6,382 bases of DNA. Source: Pseudomonadota bacterium (GTDB taxonomy: Bacteria; Myxococcota_A; Polyangia; Polyangiales; Polyangiaceae). The notes beneath the pieces were generated by a model. That model was given only the letters and a program-made list of their open reading frames with translations, searched no databases and had not been told where the DNA came from. Each line of letters begins with the position of its first letter. The first letter of the stretch is position 1. Location of the stretch: NCBI GenBank assembly GCA_023432025.1, contig JAEYVE010000153.1, positions 1 through 6,382 of the forward strand, given 5' to 3'. Shown here piece by piece: positions 1-5,178 of the stretch. A program made the position numbers and the translations under genes.

Positions 1-860
1 GGGTGGTGCTCCCGCTCTACGTGCCCGAGTGGGCATCGCCCGAGGGTCCGCGAAACGTCGACTTGGAAAACTCGTACGCCGCCGTTTACCAAGCCATCCT
101 CGACACGCCGCCGTACTCGCTGCCTGGCTGCGGCGTTCACGGCGCCGGGCCCGGCGCCCCGCGGGAAGTCCAAACTTGGCTGGCGTTCGAGGGCGCGGCT
201 CCGCTCGAGGCGGGCGATCGCGCGTCGGCCGAGCAGAGCGTGAGCCGATGGATGCTGCGCGGGGTCCGCTCCTTCGGGCTCGTCCACAGCCGCCACAACG
301 TGCTGGCGTCGAGCTCCGGTCAACAGCTGGCTTCGGGGCAGGGCGGACTCACGCCGCGCGGGCGCGAGCTCGTGCTCGCGATCGCGCGACAGCGAGGCCT
401 CATCGACATATCACACGCCTCGGACGAAACCGTGGACGACGTGGTGAAGCTCGCCGAACCGTTCGGCGCGCGCGTCATCGCCACGCACTCCAACGCCCGC
501 GCTTTGGCCAACCATCCACGCAACCTGAGCGATCGTCACCTCCGCGCCATCGCACGGACGGGCGGGGTGATCGGGGTGAACTTTCATCAAGGGTTCCTCT
601 CCGCTACGGGCCAGGCGAGCCTCCGTCACGTGGTCGAGCAGGTGCGATACATGCTGCGTGTCGCCGGACCGGACCACGTGGCGCTCGGCTCGGACTACGA
701 AGGCGGAATACGGCCAGTGCCCGAGCTCGCCGACGCGTCGCGCTACCGGGTGCTGGCGGCGGCGCTCGAAAAGAGCGGCGTCGAGCGCGCCGTCGTTCGC
801 AAGGTCTTCTCCGAAAACGCTCTGCGTGTGCTTTGCCCGTCCAAGTGGGCGGAGCGCTGA
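1..860 (+). CDS. Membrane dipeptidase (peptidase family M19), 5'-truncated by window edge
   Basis: Zinc-dependent dipeptidase of the renal dipeptidase family, which cleaves dipeptides in a TIM-barrel fold with a two-metal site. The frame is open from base 3 to a TGA at 858-860, giving 285 visible residues. Counting from base 3, I see the bridging-Glu region LAFEGA (E63), the segment GVRSFGLVHSRHN (87-99), GLTPRGREL (115-123), the zinc-ligand motif DISHAS (H138), the second ligand motif ATHSNAR (H162), HPRNLSD (171-177), GGVIGVNF (187-194) and GSDYEGG with the catalytic-site Asp D231. The N-terminal HxD zinc ligands expected in this family are missing because the gene starts upstream of the window; full members are usually about 350-400 residues. 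The GTG codons at 3 and 6 are internal, not real starts. The usual C-terminal GGNxLRV is SENALRVL here, a mild deviation. The next gene follows after 53 bases on the same strand. Family assignment is very secure; substrate is unknown. Confidence 0.94.
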   Translation, partial: VVLPLYVPEWASPEGPRNVDLENSYAAVYQAILDTPPYSLPGCGVHGAGPGAPREVQTWLAFEGAAPLEAGDRASAEQSVSRWMLRGVRSFGLVHSRHNVLASSSGQQLASGQGGLTPRGRELVLAIARQRGLIDISHASDETVDDVVKLAEPFGARVIATHSNARALANHPRNLSDRHLRAIARTGGVIGVNFHQGFLSATGQASLRHVVEQVRYMLRVAGPDHVALGSDYEGGIRPVPELADASRYRVLAAALEKSGVERAVVRKVFSENALRVLCPSKWAER

Positions 861-913
861 GCGAATCGCCGGTTTTTTTCGACCGGGCCCGGTGTTACGA
901 CGCAGACCAAACC
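861..913 (+). promoter_or_regulatory. Spacer with T7 run and 12-bp palindrome
   Basis: The short gap between the dipeptidase and the next gene holds a run of seven T (873-879) and a perfect 12-bp palindrome ACCGGGCCCGGT (882-893). CCGGT (869-873) and ACCGG (882-886) could also pair across the T run. No strong stem lies immediately before the T run, so a canonical intrinsic terminator is not supported. It may be a weak terminator or a protein-binding site. No clear Shine-Dalgarno precedes the ATG at 914. Confidence 0.25.
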
Positions 914-1441
914 ATGAGCGAGCAAGATACGCAGTTTCTCGAAGCCTTCGGTTCCTGGCTCAAGAGCCTCGCTGAAGACGCCGGAGCGCTCGCGGACGTC
1001 CTGTCGAACGCGGACGTGCCCGAGGACACGCGGCGTCCCTTGGGGGCCGCCCTCAACTACCTGTTCAAGTCGCTCGATCTCATCGACGACGGCATCGAGG
1101 GCCTCGGCTTCCTCGACGATGCGTTCGTCCTGCGCGTCGCGGCCGCGCGAGCTCCGGGGGGCGGGGCGGAAGCTCTCTCGAAGCTCGCGTCCGACGCCGG
1201 GCTCGTGGCGCAGTTCCTCGAAGCGGACTTCGGGCGGCTCAGCCGCTTCGTCGACGGCCTGGAGTCGATCACGGTGCGTGGGCGCAGCGTGGACGCCATC
1301 GTCAGCGACGCCGCCGTCCGCGACGAGCTCGTGGAGGATTTGCGGAGCTGGGCGAGGCGTTACGAGGCGCCCCACTTTGCTCCGGATCCCAAGCAGCTCG
1401 TGAAGCTTCGCGCTTTCTTGAACGCCAAGCTGCCCGTCTGA
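914..1441 (+). CDS. Small acidic protein with DUF1232/YkvA-like core
   Basis: Predicted protein of 175 residues from ATG 914 to TGA 1439-1441. The central segment, residues 46-75 (ALNYLFKSLDLIDDG followed by IEGLGFLDDAFVLRV), matches the pattern of DUF1232 (YkvA) proteins, whose signature is roughly YxxxPiDLIPDfipglGylDDa. The prolines of the signature are replaced by S and D here, so it is a divergent member. The rest (residues 1-45 and 85-175) is helical-looking, acidic and has no signal peptide or clear membrane span. The DUF1232 function is unknown; some members are membrane-associated. The start is the first ATG in frame after the dipeptidase stop; the frame is also open upstream, but there it overlaps the dipeptidase as an Arg-rich shadow. 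G/C-rich third positions support coding. It may be cotranscribed with the dipeptidase 53 bases upstream and ends at the shared hairpin. I am confident in the gene, less in the family. Confidence 0.88.
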   Translation: MSEQDTQFLEAFGSWLKSLAEDAGALADVLSNADVPEDTRRPLGAALNYLFKSLDLIDDGIEGLGFLDDAFVLRVAAARAPGGGAEALSKLASDAGLVAQFLEADFGRLSRFVDGLESITVRGRSVDAIVSDAAVRDELVEDLRSWARRYEAPHFAPDPKQLVKLRAFLNAKLPV

Positions 1442-1449
1442 AACGAAAT

Positions 1450-1482
1450 GCGCTCACGGCGAGCTGGGCTCGCCGTGAGCGC
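1450..1482. terminator. Hairpin between convergent genes, probable bidirectional terminator
   Basis: A perfect 14-bp inverted repeat, GCGCTCACGGCGAG (1450-1463) and CTCGCCGTGAGCGC (1469-1482), with loop CTGGG (the stem can extend one more pair to 15 bp). It sits between the stop at 1441 of the + strand gene and the stop at 1491 of the - strand kinase gene, the classic position for a shared terminator. No T tract follows on either strand, so it may act with Rho or mainly stabilise 3' ends. Confidence 0.7.
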
Positions 1483-1490
1483 CCTGCTCG

Positions 1491-3224
1491 TCAGCTTGCG
1501 GCGCGCTCGACGACCTTGGGGTTGGTGGAGGCCGGGCTGATGGCGCTCTCCGAGTCCAGCTCGTTCATGAGCTCGCGCACCTCGGGCTTGCCCTTGAGGT
1601 GCGTCAAGAGCAGGTTGGAAGCCTCCAAGAACTGCTGCTCGAAGGTGAGCCCCTCGCGCGTTCTCGCTGCGACCTTCTCGCGGCCTCCGGCCAAGTCTTC
1701 TTCCACCGCCTCGGAGTAGCGCGCAAGCTGGGCGCGCAGCTCCTCGATTTGACGACGGAGATCCGCGGCGACCGACTCGCGCGCTTTGCGGCGGCGCTCC
1801 CGAGTCGAAAGAAGTGATGCTTTGGCTTCCACGAGGGCGCGCGCCGCGCCGGCACGCTCGTAGAGCGTGCGCGTGCCTTGGCCGAGCTTTTCTGCGTGAT
1901 CTGCTGCTGCGACGTGCTCGCGCGCGGCGGTCTGCGCCTGCGCGAGCTCGCGGCGCGCCTGCCCTTCTTCTTCCGCGTGCGTGGCCGCCTCACGTAGAGC
2001 GCGCGACTCTTCCTGCGCGAGCTCTTCGACCTTACGTCCGATTTCCGCGCGCAGCGCGCGGCCCCGTCGCTCGAGCGCTTCGAGGCGGCGCGTGTGACTG
2101 GCCACCTCGCCTTCCAGCGAGTTGGCCTTGGCGGCGACATCCCAGACTATGGCCAGCGCTTGCACGACCTCGGCTGGTGCGGTGCCGCCCGGGTACGCAC
2201 GCGAAACCATTCGCGAGAAGAGCCCCGCGCGGCTCGCCCACTCCATGACCGCCGGCGTCTTCGGCGTAGGCGCGGGCGGCGGCGTGCCGGTGCCTTCCGC
2301 GGCACCCTTCTTCGTGTCCCAGTTGGTGTGGCTGGGCAGAGAGCGCTGGAGGCGCTTGAGCTCCTCGAGCAGATGGTGACCGTCGCGGTAGCGCTTCTTC
2401 TGGTCCTTCTCCAGAAGGCGCATGACGATCTTTTCTGCTTCGGGGTGCACGTCGCTCCGCACGCTGGACGGCGGCGGGGCGACGGCGGTGCGCTGCATTT
2501 CGAGCAGCGTGTCGCGATCCGTCGCGCGGAACGGCAGCTGTCCGGTCATCATCTCGAAGAACAGCACGCCCAGCGCGTAGAGATCCGACTGGGGGCCAGC
2601 TTGTTCTCCGCGAGCTTGCTCGGGCGACATGTACTCGGGGGTTCCGAACACGGCGCCCTTCGGAGCGAGGCGAGGATCGTGCGCGAGCGCGGCCAACCCG
2701 AAGTCCAAGATCTTGACGAAGTCCTGTCGGCCTCCGCGCGCCGTCAGGAGAATGTTGTCGCTCTTCAGGTCGCGGTGGACGACGCCGAGGTCGTGCGCGC
2801 GCGAGAGAGCGGCGCCCATCTGCTCGATGATGTCCACTGCGCGGTGGATGGGCATGGGACCGCGCGCGAGTTCGGTCGAGAGCGGCGTACCAATCAAGTA
2901 CTCCATGACGAGGTAGAGCTCTCCCTCGTCCGTCTCGCCGATGTCGTGAATGTCGATGATGTGCGCGTGATCGACGCGGTTGGCCGCGCGAGCTTCGCGT
3001 AGCATCCACGCGCGGAGGTGAGTTTCTCCGCGAAGGTCGGGGCGAATCAGCTTGACCGCCACGACGCGATCGATGAGCACGTGCCGCGCGCGGTACACGA
3101 TGCCCATGCCACCTTCGCCAATGCGTGCCTCGAGGCGATAGCGCCCCGCGATGACCTTTCCGAGGGCGGGATCGTCTCCGCGCTTGCTGCGCGAGCTGCC
3201 TCTGAGGGCGGCGGGCTCTGCCAT
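1491..3224 (-). CDS. Hanks-type serine/threonine protein kinase with C-terminal coiled coil
   Basis: Predicted 577-residue cytoplasmic kinase that transfers ATP phosphate to Ser/Thr of unknown targets. Kinase domain, residues 29-292: glycine loop IGEGGMGIVY (35-44), VAVK with catalytic K58, helix-C Glu E77, catalytic loop HRDLKSDN (150-157), DFG (174-176), GTPEYMSPE (194-202), SDLYALG (213-219) and the conserved R278. A Pro-rich linker (313-325) leads to a region of unknown fold and then a long Ala/Glu/Arg-rich heptad-like stretch at about 368-512, predicted coiled coil. The tail (525-577) is soluble. No transmembrane helix or sensor domain is seen, unlike PknB. The frame is open 42 codons further upstream, but I choose ATG 3224-3222 because the extension has no conserved content, would start inside the probable promoter, and AGAGAAA lies a few bases before this ATG. 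The activation segment between DFG and GTPE contains no Ser, Thr or Tyr, which is unusual. The stop lies 9 bases from the shared hairpin. Confidence 0.95.
   Translation of the reverse strand: MAEPAALRGSSRSKRGDDPALGKVIAGRYRLEARIGEGGMGIVYRARHVLIDRVVAVKLIRPDLRGETHLRAWMLREARAANRVDHAHIIDIHDIGETDEGELYLVMEYLIGTPLSTELARGPMPIHRAVDIIEQMGAALSRAHDLGVVHRDLKSDNILLTARGGRQDFVKILDFGLAALAHDPRLAPKGAVFGTPEYMSPEQARGEQAGPQSDLYALGVLFFEMMTGQLPFRATDRDTLLEMQRTAVAPPPSSVRSDVHPEAEKIVMRLLEKDQKKRYRDGHHLLEELKRLQRSLPSHTNWDTKKGAAEGTGTPPPAPTPKTPAVMEWASRAGLFSRMVSRAYPGGTAPAEVVQALAIVWDVAAKANSLEGEVASHTRRLEALERRGRALRAEIGRKVEELAQEESRALREAATHAEEEGQARRELAQAQTAAREHVAAADHAEKLGQGTRTLYERAGAARALVEAKASLLSTRERRRKARESVAADLRRQIEELRAQLARYSEAVEEDLAGGREKVAARTREGLTFEQQFLEASNLLLTHLKGKPEVRELMNELDSESAISPASTNPKVVERAAS
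1689..2123 (-). other. Predicted coiled-coil region of the kinase
   Basis: Residues about 368-512 of the kinase are rich in Ala, Glu, Arg and Leu with heptad-like spacing (for example LEALERRGRALRAEIGRKVE) and no Pro. This implies a long amphipathic helix that could drive dimerisation or docking. It was judged by eye, not by a coiled-coil program. Confidence 0.6.
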
Positions 3225-3323
3225 GTGATTTCTCTGCTCGCTTGATGCGGTCGGGCTCGCCCGCCGCGTCGACTCGATGACGAAACGCGTCCGCGGGAAC
3301 TTGATTCGTCCGCGTTGGCGGGG

Positions 3324-3341
3324 TTCGAGCGGGGGCTCGAA
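3324..3341. repeat. Short inverted repeat at the kinase leader
   Basis: TTCGAGC (3324-3330) and GCTCGAA (3335-3341) form a perfect 7-bp inverted repeat around GGGG. It lies just downstream of the proposed -10 box of the kinase gene, where an operator or a 5' leader hairpin could sit. It superficially resembles a tRNA T-arm but no other tRNA parts surround it. Confidence 0.35.
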
Positions 3342-3350
3342 TCCGAGCAC

Positions 3351-3378
3351 ATGTTAGGAGAACCATTGGTCCCCGCAA
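3351..3378 (-). promoter_or_regulatory. Possible sigma-70-like promoter of the kinase gene
   Basis: Read on the - strand, TTGCGG (3378-3373) and TAACAT (3356-3351) are separated by 16 bases, a weak match to -35 and -10 boxes. A start of transcription near 3344 would leave a leader of about 120 bases before ATG 3224. The inverted repeat at 3324-3341 would fall right at the start of the transcript. Judged by eye only. Confidence 0.28.
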
Positions 3379-3422
3379 AGGCGAGAGAATCGCCGAAGTT
3401 AGCGGATGACCGAAGGAGCTCG

Positions 3423-3452
3423 GTGACCATCTACGGAATGGTGCGTCAATGA
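3423..3452 (+). CDS. Possible 9-codon leader ORF with strong Shine-Dalgarno
   Basis: AAGGAG (3413-3418) lies four bases before a GTG at 3423. The reading frame encodes MTIYGMVRQ and stops at TGA 3450-3452, which overlaps the ATG of the next small ORF. The arrangement is what a coupled leader peptide would look like. There is no conservation evidence, and such a pattern can occur by chance. Confidence 0.2.
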   Translation: MTIYGMVRQ

Positions 3453-3607
3453 TTCACGTAGTCGACGCGTCTCGTTGCGGTCACCCACGTTTCGTCGCTG
3501 CTCGGTTGGGAGGTCACCGTGTCGGCGGTGAGCACATTGTCATCGTGTCGGGTGAATACGGCGGCGTTGCATGTTTGGGTGAGTCGGCGTCCGCGCGAGT
3601 AGGATGA
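3449..3607 (+). CDS. Doubtful 52-residue ORF, coupled to the leader ORF
   Basis: ATG 3449 overlaps the stop of the 9-codon ORF (ATGA), and the frame runs to TGA 3605-3607. The product begins MIHVVDASRCGHPRF and contains VGGEHIVIVSGEYGGVACLG, a mixture of hydrophobic and Gly-rich stretches that looks more protein-like than the Arg-rich shadow frames around it. Against it: third positions are only about half G or C, far below the real genes here, there are several rare-looking codons, and no family is recognised. It could be a genuine small protein, a remnant of a transferred gene, or chance. It is divergent from the kinase gene. Confidence 0.22.
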   Translation: MIHVVDASRCGHPRFVAARLGGHRVGGEHIVIVSGEYGGVACLGESASARVG

Positions 3608-3758
3608 GGTGAGGCTCGATGTGAGACGCGCGCGTCGTCTGGTTTATTTCGACGCAGCGCGTTGGGCGAGGCGCGGAGACGCGCGCGCTCCAAACGGGGG
3701 CGTCGCCCGGTCCGGCCAGGGATCCCCGCCACTCGCTCCGAAACGAACGTCCAAACGT

Positions 3759-3801
3759 GAGCGTCGTCGTCGCGCGGCGCCGCGCGGCGACGTTCGCGCT
3801 C
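3759..3801. repeat. Long GC-rich palindrome / stem-loop
   Basis: Bases 3765-3778 and 3779-3792 are reverse complements at 13 of 14 positions, the exception being a T/G pair, with no spacer; the centre is GGCGCC. The pairing resumes outside with GAGCG (3759-3763) and CGCTC (3797-3801). A further inverted pair, CGAACGTC (3744-3751) and GACGTTCG (3789-3796), offers an alternative fold. It has no T tract. It lies about 185 bases past the stop of the - strand membrane-protein gene and could act in 3'-end formation or as a protein-binding site. Confidence 0.55.
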
Positions 3802-3984
3802 GCGGCGCCCGAGATGCGAGCTCGCGCATTCTACGCGTGCACGTCCGCGCCGCCGGCTTGCCTCGAAGTAAGACGCGAAAGGCGGCCGGGCTTCGGGCGA
3901 AGTGCGGCGAGGGGTCGCGGATTTGCTCGAACGTGGAAGGACGGGCGCGTTCAGGTAGCGGAAAGGCGAGCGGCCCGGCTTCGC

Positions 3985-4608
3985 TCAGAAGCGCATGGCG
4001 AGGACGGGTACGCGCAGCTCCGTGGCTTGCTCGAGATCGTAAGTGCGGCGCATTTCAGGGGAGTACACGTCGAGCAAGGAAATGGCGGGCACCCCGACCG
4101 TCCAGGTGCCTTCGTCCATCCCGACCAGGGACGGAAGGGGCCTTTTTAGATGCAAACGTTGCGCCGTGCGGCCTTGGCGTGGCCGTGAGGTGGCAGCGGC
4201 GCTCTGGGGTGGTTGGTCTTGAACGTAGTCCTCGGGCGGCCTGTACGCGGTGGCGTTGAGCACGACGACCGTCGTGGGGATCACGAGGATCATGCCGGCG
4301 GCCAAAATGAACATCGAGCCGCGCGGCTCGAGGCTGTCTTCCAAGAAGTAGCCGCCCACGGCGCCGCCCGCCGCGCCCACGGCGCCGCCGAGCAGGTAGG
4401 CCCAACCCGACTCCACTCCGAACGCCGCCGTCGCCAACGTGACGGCTTCCGCTCCCAATAGGGCTCCACCGACGGTCCCTTTAGGGCGCACTGCGGGCTC
4501 TTCGACGCCTACGGCCGCGGCCGGGCCGCTGAACGCGAGGGAGCAGGCCAACGTTGCGGCTCCGAGCAGTGCTTGCGCTCGCGCTGGGCGTCCAGTCGGC
4601 TGCGACAT
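3985..4608 (-). CDS. Predicted exported/membrane protein of unknown function
   Basis: Predicted 207-residue protein; I do not recognise a named family. Residues 1-33 look like a signal peptide: Arg residues at 7 and 10, a hydrophobic core ALLGAATLACSLAFSG, and a cleavage-like PAAA. Three hydrophobic stretches follow: about 44-64, a Gly/Ala-rich span SGWAYLLGGAVGAAGGAVGGYF (68-88) that resembles a glycine zipper, and SMFILAAGMILVIPTTVVVL (98-117). The C-terminal 90 residues are soluble and include WTVGVPAISLLDVYSPEMRR (169-188) and end LRVPVLAMRF. The start ATG 4608-4606 is preferred over an in-frame ATG five codons upstream because GAGGA lies five bases before it. It is transcribed away from tatA and towards the kinase gene, which is about 760 bases downstream, so an operon with the kinase is unlikely. 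An envelope role is inferred only from topology. Confidence 0.86.
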   Translation of the reverse strand: MSQPTGRPARAQALLGAATLACSLAFSGPAAAVGVEEPAVRPKGTVGGALLGAEAVTLATAAFGVESGWAYLLGGAVGAAGGAVGGYFLEDSLEPRGSMFILAAGMILVIPTTVVVLNATAYRPPEDYVQDQPPQSAAATSRPRQGRTAQRLHLKRPLPSLVGMDEGTWTVGVPAISLLDVYSPEMRRTYDLEQATELRVPVLAMRF

Positions 4609-4690
4609 TTTCGTCCTCTTCATGTGTCCCCGCGAAACCCTTCTCGCTTGGGCGGCCCCCGCCTGGACGAGCTACCCGAGTTGGGGGGCG

Positions 4691-4696
4691 AGCATA
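4691..4696 (-). promoter_or_regulatory. Possible -10 box for the membrane-protein gene
   Basis: TATGCT on the - strand (4696-4691) matches TATAAT at four positions and would give a leader of roughly 75 bases before ATG 4608. No good -35 is seen at the right spacing, as that position falls in the T/A-rich edge of the adjacent hairpin. Weak. Confidence 0.18.
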
Positions 4697-4715
4697 CCAA
4701 GGCCTCTCTTTCTGT

Positions 4716-4740
4716 AAAACGGCTGGGCGCAGCCTTTTTT
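4716..4740 (+). terminator. Terminator-like hairpin upstream of tatA
   Basis: AAAA (4716-4719), then GGCTG (4721-4725), loop GGCG, CAGCC (4730-4734) and six T (4735-4740). This has the form of a compact intrinsic terminator on the + strand. On the - strand the same stem is followed by GTTTTA, so it could work weakly in both directions. No + strand gene ends just before it; it sits 135 bases before the tatA start, between divergent genes. It may end a short transcript, act as an attenuator in a tatA leader, or block read-through between divergent units. Confidence 0.5.
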
Positions 4741-4758
4741 CGCGCCGACTCGAGCGCG

Positions 4759-4790
4759 AAGCGGGGGGCGGAGCTCACCACTCCCCGCTT
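4759..4790. repeat. 8-bp inverted repeat in the tatA upstream region
   Basis: AAGCGGGG (4759-4766) and CCCCGCTT (4783-4790) are perfect reverse complements around a 16-base loop. No T tract follows. It lies 19 bases after the terminator-like hairpin and 84 bases before the tatA start, so it could be an operator or a leader RNA structure. Confidence 0.4.
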
Positions 4791-4855
4791 GGATCGTGGC
4801 AGCGTGAAGGACCGGGTCGTTGCCGTGGGATCCGACGGATGATAGCCAGTGGGTC

Positions 4856-4861
4856 AGGAGG
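4856..4861 (+). promoter_or_regulatory. Ribosome binding site of tatA
   Basis: AGGAGG is a strong Shine-Dalgarno match but ends 13 bases before ATG 4875. There is no ATG, GTG or TTG in the tatA frame between them, so it must serve 4875. It lies downstream of the alternative ATG 4839, which argues against that upstream start. Confidence 0.55.
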
Positions 4862-4874
4862 CTCGGGCTCCCAT

Positions 4875-5135
4875 ATGGGTATTGGACCGCGGGAAATCGT
4901 CATCGTTTTGCTGGTTGTGCTCTTGCTTTTCGGGACCCGAAGGCTCGGGGACATCGGCAAAGGGCTGGGCCAGGGGATTCGAAACTTCAAGAAAGGCCTG
5001 AACGAGAACGAGGCCGAAGACGGCGAAGAAGCCGCCGAAGCCACGGAGGACGAGGACGCCGAGGAGGCGAAGGTCCTGGCCGGGAAACCCTTGACCGACA
5101 AGCAGTCGGCCCGCAAAAAGCAGGGCAAGAGTTGA
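4875..5135 (+). CDS. tatA: Sec-independent (twin-arginine) translocase subunit TatA
   Basis: Predicted 86-residue pore-forming subunit of the Tat system, which moves folded proteins bearing twin-arginine signals across the cytoplasmic membrane together with TatC. It shows the full TatA plan: a short N-terminus MGIGPRE, one transmembrane helix (about 7-20, IVIVLLVVLLLFG), the FG hinge (F19-G20), a basic amphipathic helix GTRRLGDIGKGLGQGIRNFKKGL (20-42) with conserved FKK, and a polar tail that is strongly acidic at 43-65 and basic at the end. The helix has LGD where many TatA proteins have LPE. AGGAGG (4856-4861) lies 13 bases before ATG 4875, longer than ideal. An in-frame ATG at 4839 would add MIASGSGGSGSH, which fits the family less well. 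No tatC is present in the window. ctaB starts 43 bases downstream on the same strand. Clear assignment, though TatA and TatE-type paralogues cannot be separated by sequence alone. Confidence 0.94.
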   Translation: MGIGPREIVIVLLVVLLLFGTRRLGDIGKGLGQGIRNFKKGLNENEAEDGEEAAEATEDEDAEEAKVLAGKPLTDKQSARKKQGKS

Positions 5136-5178
5136 GGGTCCCCCTCGTCCCGATCCGCTCGCCCCTTTTCGAGAGCCC

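Larger units (their letters stand above)
3225..3984. other. Gene-poor 760-base interval between the kinase and the unknown membrane-protein gene
   Basis: No convincing gene is found here. The section 3230-3380 is the 5' region of the kinase with a possible promoter and a short inverted repeat. The section about 3400-3610 is less GC-rich than the genes and carries two tiny overlapping ORFs of doubtful status. The section 3610-3984 is very GC-rich, with a direct repeat GAGACGCGCGCG (3623-3634 and 3676-3687) and a long palindrome centred at 3778/3779. Long open frames on the + strand through 3610-4260 give Arg/Ala-rich, low-complexity proteins without motifs and overlap the real - strand gene, so I treat them as shadows. 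Confidence 0.6.

Noticed and set aside
29..1441. A 470-codon frame joining a region antiphase to the dipeptidase with the DUF1232-like gene.
   Set aside because: The first 295 codons overlap the real dipeptidase frame and encode Arg-rich sequence; only the part from ATG 914 looks like protein.
3321..3345. GGTTCGAGC...GCTCGAATCC resembling a tRNA T-arm.
   Set aside because: No acceptor stem, D-arm or anticodon arm can be assembled around it on either strand.
3225..3350. 42-codon N-terminal extension of the kinase reaching upstream of ATG 3224.
   Set aside because: The extension has no domain content, would start inside the promoter candidate, and the internal ATG sits where the family normally begins with a weak ribosome binding site.
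3609..4259. Long + strand open frame across the gap and into the - strand membrane-protein gene.
   Set aside because: The product is Arg/Ala-rich and low-complexity, has no motif, and overlaps a better-supported gene on the opposite strand.
4622..4717. A + strand ORF MCPRETLLAWAAPAW..., with three Trp, ending three bases before the terminator-like hairpin, suggesting a trp-type leader peptide.
   Set aside because: No Shine-Dalgarno precedes it, the Trp codons are not adjacent, the downstream genes are unrelated to tryptophan, and the frame continues upstream as a shadow of the - strand gene.
4839..4877. In-frame extension of TatA reading MIASGSGGSGSHM, with CATATG and a nearby GGATCC, resembling a cloning-vector tag and linker.
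   Set aside because: The resemblance to a GSHM tag scar is almost certainly chance; the surrounding DNA is continuous native-looking sequence and the TatA family start fits ATG 4875.
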